A DNA stretch of 64,000 nucleotides from contig OU342823.1 of the NCBI GenBank assembly GCA_910591455.2, positions 6,932,001 through 6,996,000 on the forward strand. The letters are read 5' to 3'. The notes under the pieces are model-generated. The model saw only the letters and a program-made list of their open reading frames with translations. It had not been told where the DNA came from and did not search any database. The position numbers and the translations under genes were made by a program. Origin of the DNA: Pholis gunnellus. Taxonomy: Eukaryota > Chordata > Actinopteri > Perciformes > Pholidae. Each line of letters begins with the position of its first letter. Positions within the stretch are counted from its first letter, which is position 1. This document shows, one piece after another, positions 21,868 to 32,335 of this stretch.

Positions 21868-23985
21868 ATAGAAGCTGTGGCCAAAATGTCATAATCTCCA
21901 AAGATCTTCTTTGGCCAGTCAGCATTTGGAAACCACACAGGTTTAATGTGTAACATCCTCCCTCACACACAAACACACTCCGGGGTCAGAGTGTGTTTGT
22001 GGTCATTGATGTCATGGCAACACTGGAAAGCCCCTGGGCCAAAGGTCTTGGATTTCCTGCGAGAGCCTCACTCTCCTCTGGCAAACTGTATGAGAAACTG
22101 AGATGAAACCCACTGATGCTGTCTTTCCCCCCACCGACATGTTACTGACTGTTATCTTCCACTGACCTTATCTGACACATAATTAGCACATAAGAGAGGT
22201 CTGCTGTTTCATGCTCAGTGAATGCTTCAACACTCCACCCTTAAAAGAAACTGACTGCGCTGTGCAGCGGCGGAAACATCAGTGAGACGGAGATGTTGAA
22301 AAGTGCCCAAATTATTATCTGTAAAATGCAAGATATGACGAGACATTTTTATATTTCTTTGCTATTAAATTATGAATCCAGCATGCTTCAGATTCATCAG
22401 ACATCATTATTTTCCTCGCCCGTTAAAGGGCAGTTCTGCTTTCCGGAGCGCACACTGAACACAGACATGAGCCCGTCACACAAAGGAAAAACACAGCAAG
22501 CCTTTGCTGGTTGTTGCACATAACACGGGACCTTTTATTTATTACTGCCAGCACCACAAATATGTTTTAAAAGAATCATGTTTGAACAGAAACGGTCAAT
22601 GATATAAACTATTTTCTGGTTAAAATTAAAGGTGTTGGCAAAGGGCAGGCACTTGGATTGGACGAAACATCTGTCATCTTACATGATTTTTAACTTTTAA
22701 TAACTTTCCTACATAGTTGGATAAAGTAATACGACCGTTTGTGGAACAGTATTCAGAAGGGAGTTGACCTTAATTCACTGCTATTATTGTGGGTGGCCAT
22801 GGCAGCACTCCACAGGAAGCATCATTCCCATTGTACAATCCAACGGGAGGATTGTGTCACTTAAAGTAAATTCCATCCTCACTCCCTCCCCCCATGCAGC
22901 AGTCCTGACTCCTTAATGATATGATGGAGGGTGAAAAGAGGTGAATCATGCTGGGAAATACCGTCTTTTTGAGACTCGATGGTCAGAGAGTAGTAGCCAT
23001 CTTTGTTCACAAAGGTTTGGGCCTGAAGGACACGTGTTGTGATTATAACCAAATTCAAACCAGAGGACCGTTGGAAATCAATGCTGGAGTGTGGTTTTTA
23101 CAATGTGATGAAAGGCTTTGCATCAGAGTTGGCTTGTTGAGGTTGTTTCCCCCGAGAGAGGACGCAGGGAGGAGGGGGAAGAAAGTGTCTGAGAGGGGAG
23201 AAGGCGAAATATACGAAGAGAAAGAGGAGGAGGACGGACGAAGCTCAGAACAGCTTCTTTGATGCCACTTTCTTTAATCATGCTCAGACTGCACATTGAA
23301 ATAGTCTTGCGATGTTCACAGTTTGCATCATCCCCTGCTCTAATGGTGCAGTTATAGAAACACATTTACTGTTACACAACACGGACAAAATACCGTCTAT
23401 TCATCATACTCATTCATCATACTCTGACTTTCACTGAGATAAAGCAAGTAGAATAATGACCTAAGACATTACAGCATGTGAAGCACAGCTGGTGGAACAC
23501 TTAAATGTTGATTTTAGGTTATGTTTAAAGGCATCAATCAATCATTTGTTGGAATGATTATCTCATTTTTCTAACTCACCATCAAGTCTATGCTTCAGTC
23601 AAGTCAAGTCAAACTGTTCTTTTAAGTTTCCTTTTGAATAGTAAAGTGCAGGTACAGCTGGATTAGGCATTCCCCTTTATGTGTGTGTTTGTGAATAAAT
23701 CATGAGAAAAGTATGCAAATATGCAAGTTGAGCTTGTAATGTGTTGGTGTGTGCTTGAAAACGAGTCGACTGGAAATAGGCGACTATCCCCTGACTGTGA
23801 TCCTCCGTTTGGTGGTCAGTATTACACCACATCCTGAATGCAAAACATTCAAGTCCGGTATGCATGTGTGTGACTTTGAAACTACTGAGCTTCGAGGCTG
23901 CCGAGGCTGACACGAAGGTCCCTGAACTGTGGGGTGAACGTGGGAGGAGACGGAGCACGACCCCGAGAAAAAAAGCCCCCTCTGC
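21864..23985. other. intergenic stretch, nothing recognised
   Basis: A 104-codon + frame at 22,948-23,262 ends in a purine-rich Glu/Arg/Gly stretch produced by GAGGAGGA-type sequence. No splice sites or family signature support it. Confidence 0.45.
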
Positions 23986-24300
23986 CCAACTCAACCAGCG
24001 TGCGTTTAAAGTTACAATGAGAGACTTCTAGCTGGTTGTGAAACTCTCTCAGTTTATTACTGATGCCTTTTGACCGACATATGTGCGCAAGACCATCAGC
24101 TAGAAGATTGGCTATCGCTGCTGGACCCGCTAGAGGGAAGGAAGGGCGGCACTGGAGAACCAGGGCTGTCAGACCCTGCTGCAGTAAGATGAGAGGTTTT
24201 CTGAAGGGAATCTGGGGCTCGGAAACACAGCCGCTTTTGTCCACAGGATACGCCAAAATCAATACAAACTAAAAGTTCCTCATAGTAGCTTTAAACTAGA
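23986..24300. repeat. probable dispersed non-coding repeat
   Basis: The segment from 'gtgcgtttaaagttacaatgagag' to 'aaagttcctcatagtagctttaa' has a tail that I recall as frequent in teleost genomes. The 126-residue minus frame at 23,882-24,262 lies inside it and shows no domain, so I treat it as a chance frame. Ends were not defined by terminal repeats. Confidence 0.35.
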
Positions 24301-25984
24301 TGTTGATTTACCTTCATGGTCATTCTTAGGTGATAGTTTGTGTTATTAGTATTTATTTTTGTTGCAATACAAAGAGGTGTTTCTACTATTTTCTCCACCA
24401 TCACGCTATATCAGTGAGAATACATATGTTTAATGAGTAATAGAAGAGTTAACATGAAGCAAGATAGTCCCCAGTATTATTATGTGGTTCATCTTTTTGA
24501 ATGGATGCGCTGCGGAGCCACCCTGCATCAAAATAATCCCATTAAAAAGCACAATTTTATTTTTTATTTGGCTTTGAGTGGAGGGTTTCATCGTCGTATG
24601 GCTCCAAATGCTATCGCAGAGGCCTCCCCAGCTCCCAAGGAGCAACATTCAGGGGAAACACTAGTACACCAGGATATTGGCCTGGAGGGCAGGGAGGATG
24701 TTCCTCAGCCTGGCCTCTCTCTCTCTCTGCGGATCTTGGCATTCTAAATGGGAGGTTTGTCTCCTTCGGCGTTTCTGCAGAGCAGGCCTCTGGAAGGAAG
24801 CAGCTGTCTGGGAGCAGCTACCACACGTCCACAGTGTTAAGTTGCTGCAGTGCATCAAATAGCAGATCTCTTAGTGGTTCGTGGTGCTCAGTAAGGATTA
24901 GAAGCTTTGGAAGAGTTCATAATGCACCGTTTGTTTTTGTGTAGCAATCTGTACCTTTTAAAAAAAAAGTTTTCACACAAACTCCAGGACTTATTTGATC
25001 ATATAATCTTCTTTTTGAATTATCTCCATATTTTCTCACTCAGTCGTTTGACCATTTCTTTTCAAGCCACCGTGAAATCAAACATATTGCAGAATCACAT
25101 CTGGTTGCAATAACAAGAAGAAATCCTCGGAATAATCCAACATACCTGTAGGTGACCGTTCCCATGAAATACAATTTGCACGTAAAGATATGAGAAGATC
25201 AAAGGCTTTCTTCAAAGATTTGCTCCCAGTATTCAATGCAGAGAAAACTGAAATGTGACCATTTTACAGGAGAGGGTTTATTTTTATGATTATTTCATTT
25301 GACATATGATCTACATATTGCTGCATGTGTAAACACTCAAGTTAGCCTGCTGTAAAATGAAGCATTAGTTGTTGGTCAAGGTCTGGAAAACACTGATTTC
25401 TTCTGCACATTTGAACTTTTTTATTCCCCACCTCTCAATGGAGACATTTTTGTCAGTCAGACATTGAAATCCAGATGATGGAGCATGAGTAGAGTAACAC
25501 CAGTGGGCGACTCTCTGCTGATATCATCAGGCGCTGGAGACGACGTCCGATGAAGTGCGAGCACCCACGCGTCCCAGTAACCGGAGAACCTCCGAAAGCC
25601 AGGAGGGAGCCCCCGCAGGCCTCTTCACCCAGTCGACCTGAATTTAAAATGTGAAGCGTGTGTGACTGCGAGCGTGTTCAAGTCTCACTTTCATTGGATT
25701 CACAGAGGTGACAGCAGTGTGGGTGCTTCCACCCTGATCTCATTCACAGAGTGCAACAGTGTACGTGTGCGTATCAACTTGCCAAGTTTAATCTGAGCGA
25801 GAAAACATTTGTGGGAGAGGACTGGGGCTGTTCACCTCCACTAGATAGACGTTATATAACTGCATACAGAGACAGTTTACTCAATAGTAGTCTGCATTGA
25901 GTTGAGTTTAAGTTTAGATTTTGAACACTTGGGCTTGGTTTGGACCGGGACTTTTTACTCGCAAACATTCGGTTAGAAGGCAAT
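24301..25984. other. intergenic stretch, nothing recognised
   Basis: No gene supported. There is a short (CT)n near 24,715-24,735. Overlapping 60-100-codon frames on both strands at 24,430-24,860 have no features in common with known families. Confidence 0.45.
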
Positions 25985-26350
25985 ATCATCTGTAACTACC
26001 CGTCCATCCATTATCTTTAACCGCCTATCATGCGCAGGGTTGTAAGGCGGCTAGAGCCGATCCCAGCTGACATTGGGCGAAGGAGTCGCCAGAGATATCG
26101 CAGGACTGAGAAGGACGACACACCCACATTCACACATACTGGCATTTTCAGAGTCATCAATTAACCCAACCTCTGCCCAACCCAACCCAACTTTCTCCCA
26201 CAGTCTTTGCACTGTGGGAGAAAGTCAAAGAACCCGGAGAGAACCCGTGCTGAGACAGGGACAACATGCAAACTCCACACAGAAAGCCCGTCTAGCACGG
26301 GAATCGAACCCTGGCCCCTATTGCTGTGAGGCAACAGTGCAGCCCCAGCT
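25985..26350. mobile_element. dispersed retroposon-like repeat (teleost type) with internal hairpin
   Basis: Landmarks in order are 'ccgtccatccattatctttaaccgcc', 'gctgacattgggcgaagg', 'acccacattcacacatac', 'aacccggagagaaccc', 'aacatgcaaactccacacag' and 'gggaatcgaaccctgg...tgctgtgaggcaacagtgc'. From memory this series is a common fish interspersed repeat. Its centre carries a perfect 15-bp inverted repeat (26190-26204 with 26211-26225). Family assignment is unverified. Confidence 0.6.
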
Positions 26351-26684
26351 GTAAATAACTAACATTTCTTTTTTTTAATGTCCAAAATAAACCACAGCTG
26401 CTCTCTGTAGTCAGCCAAAGATTAGTTGAGAAGATTAGTTTAGGAAAGGGGTGTTACCTCCGTTAATGAATTTTCTGCGGTGAAACCTCGCCCTGTAAAA
26501 CACAAACTTGCTGTGGAAAATACAATATCAGTATTGGTGAAACAGCCTAACAGTCCGACAAACACAGAGGCACAAATACACACAAGCATGGACACACACA
26601 CACACACACAGAGACAGTAATCCCTGTGGGAAAGGCGGTCGGGATTATGGGGAGGTTTTGGAAGATAGGGGGAGCATTCATTAC

Positions 26685-26950
26685 CTGTAAGCGATACCAC
26701 ACAGCCACACAGGACGAAGCGCTCTGAAGTCGGTTGCTAGCCGTACATGATCGCACAATGAGGAATGAGATGATCATAAAGATACCAGAAGCCATCAAAA
26801 CCCAGACAAGATGCAGTTTCTCATCAACAGATTGATTTATATGTTTTTGAAAGTGGCCAAAAATGTCTTCTAAATCTATCATAAAGTGGCTAATCTGTAC
26901 ATGAGAGGAATAATGCTGTTCTTCCATATCTAAGGCAGTGCTATCAAGAT
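26685..26950 (-). CDS. candidate exon with a single transmembrane segment; unrecognised or decayed gene
   Basis: On the minus strand a 266-bp open segment starts after TTACTCTTATCATAG and ends at a strong donor CTTACAG|GTAATG (phase 0). It reads DLDSTALDMEEQHYSSHVQI, a Leu/Ile-rich amphipathic stretch with a DLEDIF motif, then about 20 hydrophobic residues (LVWVLMASGIFMIISFLIV) followed by Arg-Ser-Cys, as in a type I or tail-anchored membrane protein. A pyrimidine-rich acceptor at 26624 lies only about 61 bp past the donor. In the same frame, two TGA codons separate it from coiled-coil-like sequence just upstream. DLEDIF-plus-TM faintly recalls KCNE2, but the post-TM DPY motif of that family is absent. 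It may be a pseudogene, a real small exon or chance. Confidence 0.3.
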
Positions 26951-26993
26951 CTATGATAAGAGTAAGCATTAGACGTCACCATCACCTCTCCTC

Positions 26994-27290
26994 CTTTTCC
27001 AAAGTCTTAAGACGTGTCTGGATCACAGCCATGTGCTTCATTAGACTGTCTAGAAAAGGAGTTTCTCTTGAAGGATTCCTCCGTGCTTTCAACTTGATTC
27101 ATCAGCTCATCTAAGTGCACTCTGAGCTTGGCGAGCGTTTCATACGAGGTGAACGTGGATTCTGTAGACTGATGACTCACCGAGGACGACGTCAACGAAG
27201 AAGAAGAAGATGGAGAAATGGTGAGGAAAGAAAAGGTGATGACTAAAGGAAGGCGGTGAACTGATATGAGAAGCAGCAGGATGTAAATAG
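26994..27290 (-). pseudogene. candidate coiled-coil frame(s), broken; unrecognised
   Basis: A minus-strand frame opens after 'ctgctgcttctcatatcag' and encodes a Ser-rich run, then SYETLAKLRVHLDELMNQVE (heptad-like) before stopping at 27,007. In another frame just after, SLMKHMAVIQTRLKTLEKEE is also heptad-like and is in phase with the downstream transmembrane frame across two TGA codons. Read together they look like a coiled-coil stalk followed by a TM segment with one frame change and two stops, which would suit a decayed gene or wrongly inferred exon limits. No family is recognised. Confidence 0.25.
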
Positions 27291-27299
27291 ATCAATACT

Positions 27300-28255
27300 C
27301 CAGAGACAATACATTTCCTGGCTTTGTCCTAATCTGTCACTGTCTGAGTAGAACAACCGCAAATGTATTTCCTGATTCCACTCGTTAAGTGTATTTAATT
27401 GTGAATGTTTTCACGCAGCAATGCAAACCATGTGGCAGAAGGACGTTTTGTGTTCAGGCTTTTGGTAAAACAAGTGCTGAGGAGAGTTGCTTGAGTTTCA
27501 CATATTGAGGAGTTTGATTCAAAGTTGGTCAAACATGACTAGTGTAGGTTAACTGTGGGCCAGTTTGCATGTAAAGGGGGGTTGCATAGCAGCTACTTAG
27601 CAAAGAAAATGAGCAAGTGAAAGCTTTTACATGTTATTGTATGAAACTACAGTTTTCTCTCAAAGTCAAGTAAAAAAACAACTCTCCATGTCCCATGTGA
27701 AACCGTAGCGTTGGATCAGAAAGTCAGCTATGGGCGGTTGTTACTTATTTTACTAGCTGTGGTTCTTACATTGCGTATTTATTATTTAAACACAAACATT
27801 CTAACCTTAACTATGTAGTATTGTTTCACAACGTTAACCACTTGGCTCTGCTTGTTTACTGCACGCGTGACACAGAGTTGACATGAAGCGTCTCTTCGGT
27901 TCAGAAGCGTGAACATTTATCCCGTGGTTTGCAGAAATGTACAATATCAACGTTGTTTTGTGATCTTGGAAACAGCAGTTTGCAAAATGTCCCCTCTGTT
28001 AATTAACACAAAAAACTACAGCTCCCATGAAGTGTCTTTTCAGCGTGGCAGTGTGTGTATAATCGGGCTGGTTTTAATACATCATTATAGCGGCGTCTCC
28101 CGTATCCATATCCTCCAACACCCTCTTGACCCTTAACGCCGGTGACATTTAATGTCCAGAAAGGTACTGGACAAGAAACGGTGTCAGGCCAGTGCTGCTT
28201 CACAATGCTGCTGCTGCTTCCTTAAAAGGTATCACAGCGCTGAGATGCATTTGGG
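27300..28255. other. intergenic stretch, nothing recognised
   Basis: No supported gene or repeat. If the - strand exons at 27 kb and 37 kb were one gene, this would lie upstream of the last exons within the gene body. Confidence 0.45.
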
Positions 28256-28290
28256 AAACCAGACTTTTCATAATAGGAAAAGTCTGGTTT
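28256..28290. repeat. perfect 14-bp inverted repeat (hairpin)
   Basis: AAACCAGACTTTTC (28256-28269) pairs exactly with GAAAAGTCTGGTTT (28277-28290) across a 7-nt loop. There is no U-run to suggest a terminator-like element, and the stem is too short for a typical pre-miRNA. Confidence 0.85.
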
Positions 28291-28458
28291 TCTGGATTTT
28301 TGGACAGGAAGATCGTGGCTTTATCTGCTTTCCTGCGTTCTGTAACAGTATTTGTGACAGTCCTTCCTGCCTTTAATGGTCCGCACTTTGGAGCTGCTCA
28401 GAGAGTAAACAGGAACAAACAAAGTGAATGAAAAAGAAAGACAGCGTGCCGACGAGTC

Positions 28459-28491
28459 ACACACACACACACACACGCACACACACACAGA
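28459..28491. repeat. (CA)n microsatellite with GC interruption
   Basis: Two CA blocks joined by CG. Confidence 0.93.
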
Positions 28492-30823
28492 CACAAGCAA
28501 TCCCATGCTTGCAACCATGCTCTTATATGCATAGAATGATCAAGTGCATGTGTGCTCAGAGTAGAGCATATTTATGAAATGTAAGGGCCTTTATACAGCA
28601 CTGCAGCACTGTTAAATGATCAAACGCCTTGTGTCACCTCTCCTCTTGGACTTGAACACAACTCAAAGACTAAAGTCAAGGCCCACCAATGTGCATGTAA
28701 GTAACTCAAAAGATAAACCAGACAGAAAAGTGCATTCTGGGTTGGGTCTAAAGTGGCCAGTGTATCCCCTTAAATTCTAGGATTTATATCATGTTTTATT
28801 TCATATCACTCTTTCTTTATTTCATATTGTATTGCTTATTAAGTTTCCCTCTAATAGTAAAACCAACATAGCCATTTTGATAAAAAGATTACTGCAACAG
28901 TGACATCCAATACCTTTTCATTGAGGGTATTCAAATGAGCGAAACAGCGCCCCCTCTGGTTCACAGGAGGTAGTGCATATTTAGTGAGTGTGTGTGGTAG
29001 AAAAGGACTCTGTCTGAAGTTGATATCGTCTGATTAACAGGTAAACAATATACATAAAGTAATAACCAATCACATGTTGTCACTGTCAGGACTGTGACAA
29101 ACAGAATTTTGGATTAAGGACAGAAACCACTTCGCCTCCATGACGGACAGAAGAAAGGCCTTCTTCGTTGTTGGATAACGTGAGTCAAATACACCCTGTG
29201 TGTGTGTTTTTTTATTTTTTTGTATCTCTATCCCTGTCGGTCTCTTCTTTGTGTTACTGTCACGTTTAATGGTAATGTTCTCGCTGCGCAGTTGTCACCA
29301 TGGAAGTAAACGCACTGCGCTGTGTTTGCTCGGATCTGTTGTGTTATTGTTTGCTGTCAACACAAACACAATACCTTCCGAATTTACTGGGTGCAGAAAG
29401 TTAGCCAGTTGCTTGTCTGATGTTTTTATTATTGATTTGACTGTTTGTTAGGCTATAATATTTGCAATACTGTGTTTCATATGAAGATAGATACAGGATG
29501 TGTTTTTAGTATTGGCCTTTAGGTCCTAAAACAATGTTTAATAATCAAAAAGTCAAATACCAAACTGATTCAGACCTCTCAAAAAGGAGATTTTGCTGTT
29601 TTATACATATTGCAGATGAATATATTTTTGGTTTTGGACTGTGTCCAAAAGTGGAAGACTTTATTTCTCACAATATTCTGACATGCTTATTGGCTAAATG
29701 ATTAATAAATGCAGTTAAGTTTAAGGTTAACGGGAATGACTAGTCATCATCATAATAAAAGCACGTACTCTAAATGTGCTTTAGTGCCAGTTTCCACCCC
29801 CGGTCCAATGGAAGGACCACCTGTGTCGGCCCACTCGGTCCCTATCGCCAGCTTTCCCTGCTGCTGTTTCCTCTCAGAGGTGGAAAAATCCAGCAGGAAA
29901 ACAGGGAGTCAGGCAGATAACAAGGCGGTCGCCAGTATATAGTTTCCTATTAGACCAGATTAGCCTTTTATTCCAGGTGAAGCCAGCTGCAGCAGTTTCT
30001 TGTTTTTAAGCCCACAGTAGAGTTTACCTTCATTTTTAGTGTTTTAAACAAGCATGATTTTAACTTACAGTCACTGTATAGAAACTGAACCCCGACATAG
30101 TTTTTTTCTGAGTTTTCCCTCGTTTCCGACCGCATCACGGGTCCAGAAACTGTCCTCAGGTCACCTCGTGTGGCTTTTGATAAACTCTGTTCTGCAGAGA
30201 TGACATATTTACACTGAGACTAATAGAAGTGACAGTGTTTTGACACATGCGAGTCATATCATTTGTATATACTGCCAATCAATGACTAATGTCTTTGAGA
30301 ATATACATTTATTATTGGATGAATCATCCCAGACCTCAAGAATCCCTCATTTCTAAACAATATCCCTCTCAAATCATTTGTTTCTAGCTGGCACACTGCT
30401 CGTTTTCTTTCTGTTCAGTTCTATGATGTGACAGCTCTGTCGACACGTTGTGGTTCAGTTTCAGTGTCATTCTTCTGGGACAGAAAAGGGTTCAGCTGCA
30501 GTTTGTCCTGGTACCAATTAGAGTCCCCTTTCTATCCAATAAAGCCCACAGGCGTTTGGAGGGACAGTGGTACTGTGCACAAATATAGTACATCAATACT
30601 TTGGAACTTGTTTTTCTTTGGCATTTATTTTAACACAAACAAATCAATCAGTTTGTCACAGTTTTTGGGTGTTCACCTGTCTTAGGTGGCAGTGCAGAAA
30701 AAGTAAATCAATGGTGCATTTGAGCTCCTACATAAATTATATTAAAGATAGTGTTACACATATTTTCAGGATGGGGAACATTCCGAGTGCCTCCCCCTAT
30801 ATTGATCGATTAACCGCTTCCCA
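28492..30823. other. intergenic stretch, nothing recognised
   Basis: No gene is supported. GCGCCCCCTCTGG at about 28,947 is a truncated CTCF-like core often seen in fish repeats. Confidence 0.45.
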
Positions 30824-30858
30824 AGGTCCTAGAGCCCACTCCCAAGGCTCTAGGACCT
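30824..30858. repeat. perfect 13-bp inverted repeat (hairpin)
   Basis: AGGTCCTAGAGCC (30824-30836) pairs exactly with GGCTCTAGGACCT (30846-30858) across a 9-nt loop. It is followed by a CCCTAACCCT stretch. Confidence 0.85.
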
Positions 30859-31704
30859 CTCTGTCACCCTAACCCTGTCCTTGGCCACGTCCCCAGCCCA
30901 AAGCAATGGGATTTGTCGTATTTCAGATTAGATTTTAGAGGAAATGGTGCATAGTTACAAAATCATTTCCCAACAGGTTAATAGCAGACCACCTCAAGCT
31001 GTCACCCAGGGAGTAGCAGGACATTCTGATGTAGCATTTTTTAAATTAAAGCCCTTGAAAATCTCATTAATGAGCTAACTTCAAATCACTTTCATGAGAC
31101 AATTTGTCTAATTTCAGGTGGTTATTACCCCCTTAATGAAATGGATTGGTCAATAAGCAGAAAATGAACCAGCAACAATTTTGATAATCAACGAATTAGT
31201 AAATAAAAAGTATTCTATAAATACTGGTTTCCAACTACTTGAATGTGAATATTTGCCGGTTCTCAAGATCCTGTGTTGTGATTTGTGTTTTGAACTGTTG
31301 GTCGGACAAAAGCAAGTTGAATATGTGAACTTGGGCTCTGGGAAATTGTGATGGATGTTTTTCAGTGTTCTCTGAAATGTTGTTGACCAAACGATGAATT
31401 GATTAGTTGAGGAAATAATCATAACGTCACCGGTACGCCAGCCAAAGCATTTTGTACGTCCATAGATTTGTGGGACTTATAAGAGACAGGCAGAGACACA
31501 TTGATACATCACACTTCATTCTCTGCTCAAGTAGGCATTATTACACTATATATTTATATTTGTTTGATGCTATATTAATGCTGTGAATATCAATTGTTGC
31601 ACCTTTGAGTAGTTGTAATTTTGACAAATACAGCTTTCTTAAACGGCAGCCTAATTCCCTCTTTTCCTTTCCTCGTCAACTTTCAGCATCAAAGGAGAGT
31701 AAAA
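30859..31704. other. intergenic stretch, nothing recognised
   Basis: A/T-rich. The minus frame at 31,150-31,422 has no support. Confidence 0.5.
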
Positions 31705-31780
31705 CACACACACCCGCACACACACCTGCACACACACACACAAACACACCTACACACACACACACACACCTACACACACA
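31705..31780. repeat. interrupted (CA)n microsatellite
   Basis: CA blocks interrupted by CCGC, CTGC, AAAC and CTAC. Confidence 0.93.
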
Positions 31781-32290
31781 TTAAACTCTAGTCTTGGTCT
31801 GGCGGAAGAGTGTCCCTCCAGCTGGGGTCTGGTTTACATCTGTGTGCCACTGCCATCGCAGGCTTTGCACAAAGGCGTGTCTGTTTATGTGTGCAGATTC
31901 CCTGGTGTTCTCAGCAGCGGGGGGTGTGTTTGTTCATGGTAGCAGCTTCCTAAAATCCTTAACACCCCCCACTGAGGAGACCCAAGCCACATAGATCTCT
32001 TGGTAAGGGCGGGAAACACACAAACACACACAGCTTTCATACCTTTAAACACAATGAGATGCTATTCATTCCAGCAATAGCAAACGCGGGGCCATCGCTG
32101 CCATCAGGATAGCAGAGAGGGAGGCGTTAATTGTCTCTAGTCCAGAGGAATGCCTTCAATCTGGGAAAGCTTAAGGTTTTCAGATGACAGTTGGCACCAG
32201 CGGCGTCCTACATATGATTGCATGAGCAGGAATTTATCGCGCCTGTAAAGGTTGCATTCCGGTGCGACTGGGACTGTGTGTTTGTCAGCA

Positions 32291-32294
<4 letters not shown>

Positions 32295-32325
<31 letters not shown>

Positions 32326-32335
32326 GAGAGAGAGA
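32295..32335. repeat. (GT)n followed by short (GA)n
   Basis: About 14 GT units, then GCAGGAGAGAGAGAG. Confidence 0.93.

Noticed and set aside
23882..24262. 126-codon minus-strand frame
   Set aside because: Lies within a probable dispersed repeat, shows no domain, and its residue pattern does not suggest selection.
26685..26950. KCNE-family potassium channel beta subunit
   Set aside because: LEDIF plus a TM segment recalls KCNE2, but the conserved post-membrane Ser-Asp-Pro-Tyr region is missing and the frame is interrupted upstream.
28256..28290. microRNA precursor
   Set aside because: A 14-bp stem with a 7-nt loop is too short for a Drosha substrate; pairing does not extend outwards.
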